The position numbers were made by a program, and so were the translations under genes. This document shows positions 36,172 to 47,032 of a stretch of 64,000 nt of DNA, in pieces. Origin of the DNA: Byssochlamys sp. IMV 00236 (lineage: Eukaryota; Ascomycota; Eurotiomycetes; Eurotiales; Thermoascaceae); the NCBI GenBank assembly GCA_001931875.2, contig MSJH02000674.1:1-64000 (forward strand), read 5' to 3'. Below the pieces are notes generated by a model. That model was not told where the DNA came from, searched no databases, and saw only the letters and a program-made list of their open reading frames with translations. How positions within the stretch are numbered: position 1 is the stretch's first letter; every line of letters begins with the position of its first letter.

Positions 36172-37672
36172 GTATGACAGAAGGCAGCAGCACTCAGGCT
36201 CGCTGTCGCACTCGTGCGGTGTTTGTAGCTCTGCTATTTCCAGCTTTCTTGGATCCCAATAATGTTACGGGCGCGCCTCCCGGCCAACATTTACGCTAGC
36301 TCCGATCGGGACTAGCACAAGACGATCCTGCACAGTACAAAATCTCTTCGCTTCGCCCTTTTTTTGAACTTCTTTTTCTTTCTTCAACAAATGTCAAATA
36401 GGCAACCATTAGAGTCTCGGAACGGATCGATCAGTGTCCATTCAGGTCAAAGGACCTCTCGCGCGCTCAAGGTTGTCTTAGAACAATCTAGCAGTTCTTC
36501 AACTAGCCTAGCCTTTAATTTTTATGAGGGCTCAGACTGCAAAAGAACTGTTACATACCAGCGCATTCTCTCGTAAGATAAACAACGGTCGAAATTCGCA
36601 TTGCGCTTCTACAAGATATCAAATATGTACATGTGTATGAACGCCTGTCACCGATTACTTCTGTCTCAATATTTCTCATCTGAGCACTGGGAAGAGATCA
36701 GCTCTGTAAGCCGCGCTGCTTCAATTTGACCTTAAGCAGACTCGGCTTAGGACAGCTTGGTGTCTGCGCATCCTCACCCCGCTCCTTATAGAATGCGTTG
36801 CAACATTCGTATAAGGCGTCTAGTTGAGCTTGGCATCTCTCCTCTTTATAATTGTTCTTGGTCAAGCAAGCTTAGGCTAGTTAGCCTTTTCTACTTGAAC
36901 TTGGGGGCAGGGGAAATCACTTTGTATAGCACACTGAGCAGTGTTAGTTAGGGCCATGACTCGGGATAGCACAGGGCAAACATGGTTATACGTACTGCTC
37001 GTGGATGGCAAGGAGGATCATACTTCACATCATCTTTGAGCTCTCCCTGAACATCATTCATTTGGCTTCAGTGTTTGTTCATTTCTCGATCACAACCTCA
37101 TTGGGACACTCTACCATGACGCAATAAGTAAACTACCAAAGCCGTCTGTTTGGCAGTTTGAGATCCCGGAAGTGAACTCAGCACTGAATTTAGACGGAAG
37201 AGTAAGCAGGAAGCCCCTCTAAAACATAAAATCGGTGTATATTCGGTTGATTGATGGGAGGAAAAGAATAACCGCAGAATATCTGCAATAGATCATCTCT
37301 TTCAAAGAGAGAGACCATTGACGGTCCCTGTATTGGACCTGCGCCGCAAAAACAGATTATCCGGGCTCTCTCCGCGGACGGTGGGGTGGCTGTTGCACCC
37401 ATCATTTCACTGGTATATCAGCTCTTGTCCGCCTCTTTACTTTCACCTCAGATCCTCGTCAAGAATTGTGACACCTGACTATTCCTACTGTAGCTCTTTT
37501 GGTAAGTATGCTGCATTCTCAGTGACAGGACCTATACCTTTTGAGCTGGCATCTTTCTTCAGCAGAACTAACCCATTTCTCTCACTGCAGAAACGTGCCA
37601 ACACCTGACTTTCACATCCCACACTACAACCCCGTGTTTTCTGCTTCAAGATCTCTGTGCGATAGGACAATC
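36172..37672. other. divergent promoter region (nucleoporin / SUMO)
   Basis: No supported coding gene. Promoters for the nucleoporin (minus) and SUMO (plus) must lie here. The right end contains the SUMO leader with its own intron. Confidence 0.55.
37502..37590 (+). other. likely 5'-UTR intron of the SUMO gene
   Basis: GTAAGT at 37502 and CTCACTGCAG ending at 37590 bound an 89-nt intron-like segment 82 nt before the SUMO ATG. Leader introns are common in well-expressed fungal genes. No transcript evidence is available. Confidence 0.6.
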
Positions 37673-38062
37673 ATGGCTGAGAATGCTGGCGACGCTCCTG
37701 CTCCTGTGGAGCACCTGAACATCAAGGTCACGGATAACAACAACGAGGTCTTCTTCAAGATCAAGCGAACCACGCAACTGAAGAAGCTGATGGATGCTTT
37801 CTGTGAACGCCAAGGAAAGCAGCCATCGACCGTCCGTTTCCTTTTCGACGGAACCCGAGTGCGGCCAGAGGACACTCCTGATACGGTAAGTTCTGAGACC
37901 CCCCTGCTGCGCCATATGTCTATGAACCCGGAGACGCTGGCAAGAGGCTACTGAACCGGATTCTACAAATCCATGGAGCTAAGTGGTGCTAATTCATTCT
38001 TTCAGCTCGAAATGGCCGACGGCGATACGCTCGAAGTTCACCAGGAGCAGATCGGCGGGTGA
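37673..38062 (+). CDS. sumO: SUMO (small ubiquitin-like modifier)
   Basis: Protein modifier attached to lysines by E1 (AosA/UbaB) and E2 (UbcN/Ubc9), acting mainly in the nucleus. Exons 37673-37885 and 38006-38062 give 89 residues. After a flexible, acidic N-terminus the ubiquitin fold starts at HLNIKVTDNNNEVFFKIK, followed by LMDAFCERQGK and RFLFDGTRV. The end is LEVHQEQIGG and the stop codon follows the Gly-Gly directly. Most SUMO precursors carry a few extra residues that a protease removes; none is encoded here. If the intron were read through, a different tail would result and the beta-grasp fold would be lost, so the spliced form is favoured. The symbol follows A. nidulans usage. Confidence 0.95.
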
Positions 38063-38873
38063 TCGCGTACCACTTTCACAAAACTCTCACGTTACAACAC
38101 GAAAGAGGAACGAAATGTCTGTCACGAAGAGATTCGGTCTTATTTGGACGGGATACTGTGTGGTGCTACTTTTTCATGAGAATTAATGGGCGTGCGGCGT
38201 GTTCACTCGTGATTTAGGCTCGCGCTTTGGGGGAGGGGTATCTGGTTGAACGCAAGCGAGGAAAAGGGACGAGTCTTTTTTTTTCTACTGCGCCGCATCT
38301 GCGTGCATTCGTCTCCCGTCTCACTATTTTGAGCGTCTACACTTTTCTAAGCTGCTCAAGGTGCACTCGTTCTTCGTCATGTGAACTAGACATTGGCGGA
38401 GACTGAATGTGTTGCTACCTCTTCGTCTCTAATAGATAGTGCGGCAAGACTACTTTCTCAGGACTCAGAATCATTCCAGTCTTTTCTTATATTCTCTTGC
38501 TTCCAAAACCAAGTCCCGATGCGACTCCTTAGACGCTACTAATACTACTAGATAGACAAGGATTGGCCCATTACGTCATAACATGACACTCCCACGAGAC
38601 ACAATGGATGCTTGTCAGGGAGGCTTTAATAAGACCGCTAGATCAAGGTGAACAGAAAGCAGATCAGAAGTTCGGCTGCAGATATATTAATATGACAGAA
38701 TCGGATATAGATATTATTATATACAGGACACTATGCGGAGTATGCAGCCGAGATCGGAGCCCAAAATTTCACTAAGGGAGCGAAAGGAACCAGAGAATGG
38801 GAAGCAGATACACCACATATATGTATATATATACAGGGGAATTAAAGGATTGGATCGCTGAATGGAGAATGCA
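38063..38873. other. convergent 3' intergenic region
   Basis: 3' flanks of the SUMO gene and of the small charged protein gene. No gene seen. The right part is AT-rich with short TATA repeats. Confidence 0.6.
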
Positions 38874-39549
38874 TTAAGCATCCCAGACTGCAGACTTGGC
38901 CCGTTCTTCCTCTTCCTTGGCTCTCGCTGCTTCTTCCTTTTCGCGGTTTCGTCTCTTGAGCTCTTGCTCTCTGACAGCTCGGTCGTATGCTCGCTGCTCT
39001 TCTGTCCTCTTCGGTGCTCGGATCCCTAGTCCTCCAGCTATGAGCCTAGCAGCCACAGCTGTCTGCTTCGCCGGCCTCACGCGAGGAGGGCCAGGCGCTC
39101 GACTGTTGGGCACGGCGGGCGGGACAGCATCTGCGTATGGAGCATTGCCTGTAGCTGTCCAGGTAGCACTTGTCTGTGGTGAGATAGGTGTGGGCGGGGG
39201 AGCTAGCGGTCCTTCAGCTGACGGCGTGAGTGGTGTTGATGTCTCTTCCTTTTCTTTCTCCGTCTCAGAACCAGACGAATCGATCTCGTCTTCCCAGGAA
39301 TCTGCGATTGCGTCCTTCTTCGGTTTCGTTGGACCTTTCTTGGTTATAGGTCGTGGTATGTCTTTATCCGGTCTCTTGTTGGTGAGGCTGAGATCTTGCA
39401 GACACGATTCCAACTGGGACTCCAACTCCTTGGTGCCTGTATCGAATCACGAGCCTAGTCAGTTGATGTTCTCGCAACACTTCTTCGATATACATTGCCA
39501 TTGATCCAAGCTACTCACCTTTTGATGTATCGGGCGTTCGATCAGCCAT
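38874..39549 (-). CDS. small charged coiled-coil protein, unknown function
   Basis: Two-exon gene: 39549-39519 and 39436-38874, 197 residues, joined within a Gly codon (MADRTPDTSKGTKELES). An in-frame ATG at 39558 would add three residues. The N-terminus has a short predicted helix (ELESQLESCLQDLSL). The middle is disordered, with acidic Ser/Glu and then Pro/Ala-rich parts. Positions about 125-150 (QTAVAARLIAGGLGIRAPKR) look conserved, and the C-terminus is a highly charged helix or coiled coil (RREKEEAARAKEEEERA-like) ending SAVWDA. I recall similar hypothetical proteins in other Eurotiales but no assigned function. An adaptor role would be a guess. Confidence 0.7.
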
Positions 39550-41805
39550 AATGGACATGGGTCAATATGTCGATGTGAGATCAGACTTGAGTACTCGAAG
39601 TAGTATGCTTGCATGCGACTCAGCGACACTAGAAGTAATCTGAGTATAGCGTCGACGGGGCAGGCATGGGGCCCTAGAGTACTTGGATCGACCCCCCGCC
39701 TTGCTGGGATTCTCGACGATGTCACAGGGGGAGCGTTCTGATTGGCTATGGGAGCCAAAATCGTAGATCAACCTCGGCGGGAATAACCGGTCAGCAAGGC
39801 AAAGACAAGGCAGGTTTCAACGTAGCCAGCACTGTTGTTTTTGTTCCGTCACTGATGATGCTTGTGGGTGAGTTCTAGCGGAGAGGAGCGACGCTCGTGC
39901 AGTTCGAGAATAGAGTCGAAAGAAGCTTGCGCCGAGAGCAAAGCGCTTGCTCCCATGGTTCCGCGTCCTGCCGTCGAACGGTCGATGGGCTCACCATTTC
40001 TACTCCGTACGCGTCTCTTGTCTAACTCATTACCCCATATTTCTGCCCGGTCGACCTGTGAAGATGGCGTTGTCGAGCCGTTTCAGACCGACGGGTCTGT
40101 CACACTTGTTGGTACTCCGTACAGCCAACGGACATTCCGTGGTGTGGTTCTCCCTCTTGTTCTCCTTACTGGCCAATTGCAGCACGTGACCAACGTTCGA
40201 CCAGGTCACTTAACGAAGCAGCAGATCACACAAGACTTCGGGGACTGAGACAGAGACGCTACTCATTATTATTTGGGAGTCTCTTGTTTTCCGAATGTGT
40301 TGTAGTTTCAAAATTGAGACAATGCGCTACAGATGAATTGTAGTGCAGTGGATCATCCCGTTATCTGTCAGAGATCACCAGTATACCTACTCATGATCAT
40401 TATTGATGTTGCCGTTGAAAGTTCAGTAATAATAGTATTCAATCTCTGGGGCGAATTCTATTTTTGAAGACCGGTGTTTCCGTGGCTGGAATAATACTCT
40501 TCTCTTCTGACTGCATCTAATCTTCCATGGTGGTCTAGAATTCACTGCACCGCCTATTTTATGGAGTCTCTTTACCCGTTAATCTCCACACGGTTACACT
40601 TTTTGTTTGGCTGATCTATTGAATTCACTGTGCCATTTAGGTGCCACATGTTTGGTCATCTCAAGACTTGTGAAGAAAAGTGCACGCAATCGTGATCAAC
40701 GCTCAACCCTATGCCAGTCTCCGGGATTCGAGGATCGAGCTACAGGGGTGATATTAATAAGTTAAAGTACACGTAGTATATCTAACTACTCTAGAGGACT
40801 TCAATATGGTTCCTATAACTACTATATATGGCCATCCAATAGAATCGAATTAAAATTCATCAGAATACGCTCATTTTTCGTTTATATTTATAGAAACATG
40901 AACCGAAGAAAGAAGATTATCAAATCTTACATAAACCCCTGTGCTAACTAGTTAACTAACTAGCCTTGATAAGTTCTTTGGAGGTTCATGGAGATTAAGC
41001 TGCTTGGGTTGCGACTTGAACTATGTCTCATATTCTCTTGATATAGATACAATCAAACCTGACCATGAGGAATCAATTTGAACACGTATTTTCGTTCGTT
41101 ATACAGAGGATTCGTTATATACCTAGAAAAGCGAGTCTCAATTAGCAAAATAGGTAGAGGTGGCTAGATTTCTCATACCTTTCCCTTGTTCGAAATTCTA
41201 ACTAGTTAGTTATTCACTAGGGAATAGCTGGTTAGAAAGGTATCTTTTGCAGGAACCTTTTTAAAAAACGACGTATGATAAACTCGAGATTGCTAATGCC
41301 TAGGTACTCTGCTTCCAATAATATCGGGTTTAAGTTAGCCTTAGACTACGGAGCAAACGCCGCACCCTTTTTCGGCCGACCTTGAAACCTGGGGTAGACC
41401 GAACTTCCGAGAGGGGTTTATGCACTTCATAGCAACAGTAATTATTATTCTTGTTATCCTTGAAACGAAGCGAGTAGTACTCCGTAAAGCAAACCAGCTC
41501 CGAAGTTTTAGCCGTTCCGAAGCCGGTCGTACGAGTGCCGGTCGTATGAGTGCATCGTACGAGTGTTTCGGCAAAACGCAAAGTTGCCGGTGAATGCGGA
41601 GAAGCGCCGGTGCATCGACTAGGGCTCGGGGAGAATATGATGACCAACTTTCCCTCTCCCAAATTCTGTTTTCAAGAGGTGGTTTTATTGGCAGAAGAAT
41701 CACAGCGTGGTCGGGAACGTCCCTGTCTCTGCGTCAAAAAGCATTCAGATGTAGTTTGGTAGTGGGTGCTTTCTGATTTTGAGCTCAATTCGGTTTTTGC
41801 CAGTC
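39550..41805. other. intergenic, no supported gene
   Basis: A plus-strand frame at 39862-40248 opens with TTG and resembles nothing. From 40250 to 41330 the sequence is fairly AT-rich. From about 41340 to 41760 it is GC-richer with overlapping frames on both strands and a tandem repeat, perhaps a remnant of a mobile element. TACTCCGTA occurs at 40001-40009, 40113-40121 and 41478-41486. Confidence 0.45.
41522..41564. repeat. 15-bp tandem repeat, three copies
   Basis: GCCGGTCGTACGAGT (41522-41536), GCCGGTCGTATGAGT (41537-41551) and a shortened GCATCGTACGAGT (41552-41564) follow head to tail. The second copy differs from the first by one C-to-T change. Confidence 0.8.
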
Positions 41806-44376
41806 ATGCCCGTGACTTCATCGCCCGTGCGGCTTTCACGGGCTCGCGTCTTACCCCATGCCTCACATATGTTAAGGTCCAAGTTCTCAACGTCAACGAG
41901 GACATTGGGATATGCGGATACGCTTCCAAATCTCAAGATTGGAGCCCATACAAAGGTCCTTTATCAAGGGTTTACTGGTAGGTTCAAACAACATACATAC
42001 TATATAGGGTTGGGAAATACCGGATAGTTGCTGATACTTTAGCAGGTCGACAGGTAAATTAATGCGAGTAATCTATCATTGGAATCAGTGCTTACGCTAG
42101 TTCCAGGCCACTGCCAATGCGAAGGAATCTCTAGCATGGGGTACGAGGATTGTTGGAGGCGTGAAGCCTGGTGTGGAAGGCGAGCATTTGGGGCTTCCTG
42201 TCTTTCCCTCCGTGAGAACGGTGCGTATTACGGAGAACGTCTCTACATATGCAAATTGCAACGGTGTGCTCATTGTACATAGGCAGTGGATAGGGCGAAA
42301 CCTGATGCATCTGCCATCTACGTCCCAGGAAACCAGACAGCCAAGGCGATTGAGGAAGCCATCGAAGCTGAAATACCCCTCGTAGTTGCTGTTGCGGAGC
42401 ACGTTCCTCTTCATGACATGCTCAGAGTCAGTGGATCGCAGTGACAATCTCTATTTCACTCTAACATCTCACAGGTCCATTCAATATTGCAGACCCAATC
42501 CAAGACCAGACTTGTGGGAGCAAACTGCCCTGGGATAATATCTGCAATTGGAAAATGTCGCATTGGGTTTCAGCCCTTACCCTGCTTTGCGCCCGGTAGT
42601 ATCGGTGTCGTTGCGAAGTCCGGCACTCTGAGCTACGAGACTGTCGCGTCGTTGACCCGAGCTGGCTTGGGGCAATCTCTATGCATCAGCATGGGCGGTG
42701 ATGTTCTGGCCGGAACCAACTTCGTGGACGCTCTGCGGATCTTTGAGAATGATCCCGACACGGAGGGTATCATCCTTGTGGGTGAGATCGGTGGCACTGC
42801 AGAAATTGATGCTGCTGAGTGGATCAAGGACTACCATAGGAGGACTTCTAATCCTAAGTATGACACCTTCATGCCATCTTTAGGTCGCACGGCTAACTGA
42901 GAAAAGACCAATCATGGCCCTAGTTGGTGGTATGGAAGCACCCCCAGGAAGAATTATGGGTCATGCAGGAGCCTGGGCTGCTCCCGGTGAGCCAGATGCC
43001 AGAGCGAAGTATAAGGCACTGCAAAATGCTGGCGCGGTACTCGTCAATCATCCCGAAAAGTTTGGAGAGGGTATGAGAGATCTGCTCAACAACACTACCC
43101 GACGTCCTACCATCCAAGTGAGTCCATGATAGTGCTACTGTACGCCACCAAACACTGATTTCTCCCAGTCTACATCTGGGAACCAAGGTCAGAAACGGAG
43201 TTTTCATACTGTGAGACGGACTCCTTCCGTTGTAAAGAATAGAGACGTGTTTTCGAATAAGCCCCAGCGACGCCGTCTCTATATCAAGCAACATCAAGCA
43301 TTCGACATACTCAGAGGTGAAGGTATCGCCATTTATAACACAGTCGACCCAGATGAGGAATTTATCCTTTCAATCTCTGTTGACCGGAGTGCTCTGTCCC
43401 CATGCATCATTGCGTCTCCTACGATCGAAGAAGAGTTCTTATTAGCTTTTACCCGCAAATTCCCAATCAGTTACGCGAATCCGGATTTCTCCAAAGATGG
43501 CTCCCTGATTCCTTCCCTCACGTCACATCTTAACCTTCCGGCGAATGCCAGAGGAGGGCTTCAGAACCTAGTTGAGAAGCTCTGGCGCATATTTAAGGAG
43601 AAGGAAGCGTTCCTGCTCGAGACCAGAGCCTCCTTGACCCCAGCGGGACAATTTGAAGTCCACGGCGCACATTTCGGGTTCGACGATGCTGCGTACAGAA
43701 GCTCTGGCCGACAAGAGGAGATTCATAAGCTAAGGAATAAAGCCGAGGAGGTCCCTGAAGAGGTAGAAGCTGAGAAAGATGGTATTGTCTACGTTAAGTA
43801 TGGCACCAGCAACCGAACTCTTTTCGCAGAACCCGCACTAATAGAGCTGTTAAAGACTTCAAGGCGAAGGAAGCATAGGGACACTGGGTAAGTTGCTCTT
43901 ATGGGCCCAAGTAGCCATAAATGATTCTAACACTGCATAGTCAATGGTGCTGGACTTGCTATGAACACAGTTGATGCGCTTACACTGCATGGTGGCCATT
44001 GCGCGAACTTCCTTGACACTGGTGGCAAGGCAACTTCAGAGACTGTCAAGTCCTCCTTCCGCATTATCTGTTCCGACCCACGTGTTAAGACTATCTTTGT
44101 TAACATCTTCGGTGGGTTGACCAGATGCGACATGATCGCAGAAGGTGTCATCTTGGCGTTCCGTGATCTGGACATGAAAGTCCCAGTGGTTGTCAGACTC
44201 AGGGGTACAAACGAGGAAGCCGGACAGAAGATGGTAAGGCCCAAGTGGATAGAATGAATCTATTAACCATGACTAACACCTTCATACAGATTGCGGAGAG
44301 CGGTCTCCCATTGCACGCTTTCGACAGCTTTGAGGACGCTGCCAAAAAGGTCATTAGTCTGGCACGCCAATCTTAA
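41806..44376 (+). CDS. fused succinyl-CoA synthetase alpha-beta-like protein
   Basis: Single gene joining both subunits of succinate-CoA ligase, 690 residues. Exons: 41806-41977, 42046-42053, 42107-42220, 42283-42426, 42475-42857, 42907-43117, 43169-43797, 43856-43887, 43941-44233 and 44290-44376. A Ser/Arg-rich start ([14 protein letters not shown]) looks like a mitochondrial presequence. The alpha part, to residue 344, has the CoA site YQGFTGRQAT, ANCPGII, GEIGG and [10 protein letters not shown] with the presumed phosphohistidine His293. A basic linker follows. The beta part runs from [11 protein letters not shown] (about 380) through [27 protein letters not shown] and [11 protein letters not shown]. 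The ATP-grasp region is short and the usual glycine-rich loop (like AGGRGKG) is absent. Fungal LSC1 and LSC2 are normally separate genes, so this is likely a divergent paralogue whose reaction is uncertain. Confidence 0.85.
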
Positions 44377-45268
44377 ATCATGAATCACATGAGTATCCTG
44401 CCGTCTACGGATGGAGTCGCATTTTTAAGACCTTTATTACGCATATGCCATTTTTTAAATAGGATTGGTCATATTTGATATTAGCACGAACTGTCGGTGT
44501 CATCTCTACTCGCTTCCGTCATGTTTTCCAAGCATGGATGACTACAATTACGCAATACAACAATCTTATCATAGAGTGGAGACAATAGAGACTGCATCTC
44601 TGTTCTTCGTTTACTAGGTACCTTATCAGCCGGAGAGAAGTCAGTCATATCTTTGAATGAGATCTAATAGACATGCGCAATCAGACCTTTGGACTATCAG
44701 ATAATAAGTGGCTAGAAAATATTAGTTCCTGAATTGAACATATCCACAAGAATTGTCCATATGGTACGAATGCCAGAATGCTGCTCCAAACGGAAAACAT
44801 GATTGGTGTTGATCCTGACCTCATAAGGTTCTTCGGACCCAAAGGAACCAAATCACTAGAGAATACTATTAGAAAGTCCCCGTCAAAATCGAATTCAGCT
44901 GCCTTTGCCATCCAAATGGGACCGGACTCGCCGATATAACTAATTATGGAGTATACTTCAAGTCGAGACTCGGAATGAGCCGAGGTTGTTCTTCTTGCCA
45001 GGCACAACCATACTTACACGGTGGTTCCCGCGGCAGTTCGGGCATTTCAGTCCGTTCTCCGACCTCAGCCCGCTTTCCCCAACCAGCTGCTCCAGGCCAA
45101 TTAGTACGCATCCTTTCAGCGCTGTCCTTTCTCCGTTCGCCCTGGCGGTCCTTGTTTGAGAGGCGTTGAGGTCGCGAGTGGATTCGCTCTGCGCGGCTGT
45201 GTCTTTTTCGTTCTTTTTCTGGCGATTAATCATAAAGAAATAGGACGCCAGCGGTGAGCGCATTTGAC
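44377..45268. other. intergenic, thioesterase promoter
   Basis: No gene seen; the small frames on the minus strand (44681-45311) are not recognisable. Confidence 0.5.
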
Positions 45269-46386
45269 ATGCTGTGCCTCCGGTCCAAGGGCGCGCTGAG
45301 TCCCACCGCAACTAGATCCTTATCGGCCCTAAGCAGACGTGGGAATCTTTATAAAGCACGATACCCCGCGGCCGTCCCTGTTGGCACTGGCTTTTTGCGT
45401 ACTCCATGTGCATCTTTGAACAGGCTCTACGCGACTGGTATGTCTTCCCCCGGGTTCCCCGAATCTATGTAATCGACAGGGCCATCCGCCGTTCTGGCCG
45501 GAAATGACACCACCGATGTATGCCAATTGATGCTGACGATTACCCTAGAAGCAGCAGCTTTTGCGGCGTCTCACCCTCCCAAGTCTCCTTCCAGGTTGCG
45601 CCGTGCACTCGGTTTCACATCCATTGCAATTGTCGCATTTGTAGCAGGTTTCGTCTATCCGAATATCCGAGCAGTGTCTCGCATAATGGCGTCTCCCATT
45701 CCCACCGATGAGGAGACTCTCACGCTCTTCCAACCGGAAGATGAGTTCTCTCGCGAGGTTGACAATTTCATCAAACATCATCCCTTATCAGAGGAGCTGC
45801 GTGCCAACCCTCTGTTCACCGAGTCCCGCCCACACCTGAAGATCCCAGAGGAGATGCGCAGGCGGAATCTCACCGCGGGCACACTGGCTGGACCGGATAG
45901 GATAGTCGTGCCGCCGTACATCTGGAGTGAGAAGGGTGGAAAGAGCATGGTGTCGATCTTCTATCTTGGTTCTGATGTATGCGGTCACCCTGGAATCGTC
46001 CACGGCGGTATGTTGGCGACTATTCTCGACGAAGGATTGGCCAGGTGCTGCTTCCCTGCTCTGCCTAACGGCGTGGGTGTTACTGCAAACCTGAACATTG
46101 ATTACCGACGACCGGCGCCGGCCAATGCGTATGCCGTGCTGAGAGCAGAGACTACCAAGGTCGAAGGTCGAAAGGCCTGGGTAGAAGGTCGCATTGAGAC
46201 GCTGCCGGAAGAGGGTAAGGAACCGGTCGTACTAGTCGAGGCTAAAGCCTTGTTCATCGAGCCCAAGGGAGCAGCGGTATGTCATAAACTCCCCCGTCGA
46301 ACCGTCTTTTTTGCAGAGGGATTTATATGCTGATGTTTATATTGCCACAGAACATGCCCAGTGTGTACAAGTCGGCCTCTTCGTAA
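45269..46386 (+). CDS. hotdog-fold acyl-CoA thioesterase, probably mitochondrial
   Basis: Predicted 333-residue thioesterase. Exons 45269-45437, 45480-46276 and 46351-46386. The first 56 residues are rich in Arg and Ser with no acidic residue, as in mitochondrial presequences. A single hydrophobic span (LGFTSIAIVAFVAGFVYP) follows near residue 100. The C-terminal half is a 4HBT/hotdog domain with PGIVHGGMLATILDEGLARC, the usual active region, and VGVTANLNIDYRRPAPANA. The 42-nt gap between exons 1 and 2 is short for an intron, and the residues joined there are not conserved as far as I can tell, so the N-terminal structure is the least certain part. Substrate chain length cannot be deduced. 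Transcription is in the same direction as the SCS-like gene, 0.9 kb away. Confidence 0.82.
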
Positions 46387-47032
46387 TCTGAGAAATGGTC
46401 AGTGGACGAGGTTGGAGAGCCAGCTGATGATCTTGCGTTTGTACATGTGGGATAGGCGTCTAATAAGGAACGGGTGCAACGACATGGATATTCATTTCTT
46501 GTCTATAGAAGCCTAGAATTTTTGATATATGGACCTGCGGGCTTAGAATAAATATAGATATAAATACTAGTCGATTCAACAGACAGCCCGAGTCGTATGA
46601 TCTATGTACATACGACCATGGGGAAAGCCAAGCGGGGTGAGACAGCAGACAAGGCAGCGGACGAGATTGTAGGGTTCCCCTTCACAATGCCAACATGGTA
46701 CTGCGTAAATGCTATGAGAGAAGAATTCGACAGATCCTTTCCCTACGGTGTTCTTGTCTGAGACTCCAACTGTTGTATTCTGCGGAGTTTCGGGGTGGAG
46801 TCGACCAGCATCAGAAGGTGCGGGATGGCGCGCTCGACCCAACGACCGCCTGTCTACCGCCCAGCTCCAGCTCCAGCTCCCGCAACCAACTCCGACTTCC
46901 AAACGTCTTGAAGCTCTACAAGTCCCCCGGCTGCCTTCTGCCCGCTTGTTCGAGCGCGGCGACGGGTCTATTCTCTAGAAACCCTCCTTGTCACCTTATC
47001 CTCGACCTGTTCCTGTCTCCCCGGCCGTCACG
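46387..47032. other. intergenic, V-ATPase subunit C promoter
   Basis: 3' flank of the thioesterase and upstream region of the V-ATPase gene. Frames at 46576-46978 on both strands are shadows of a C-rich leader region. No gene supported. Confidence 0.5.

Noticed and set aside
39862..40248. 128-codon plus-strand frame
   Set aside because: Opens with TTG; composition and lack of motifs fit chance.
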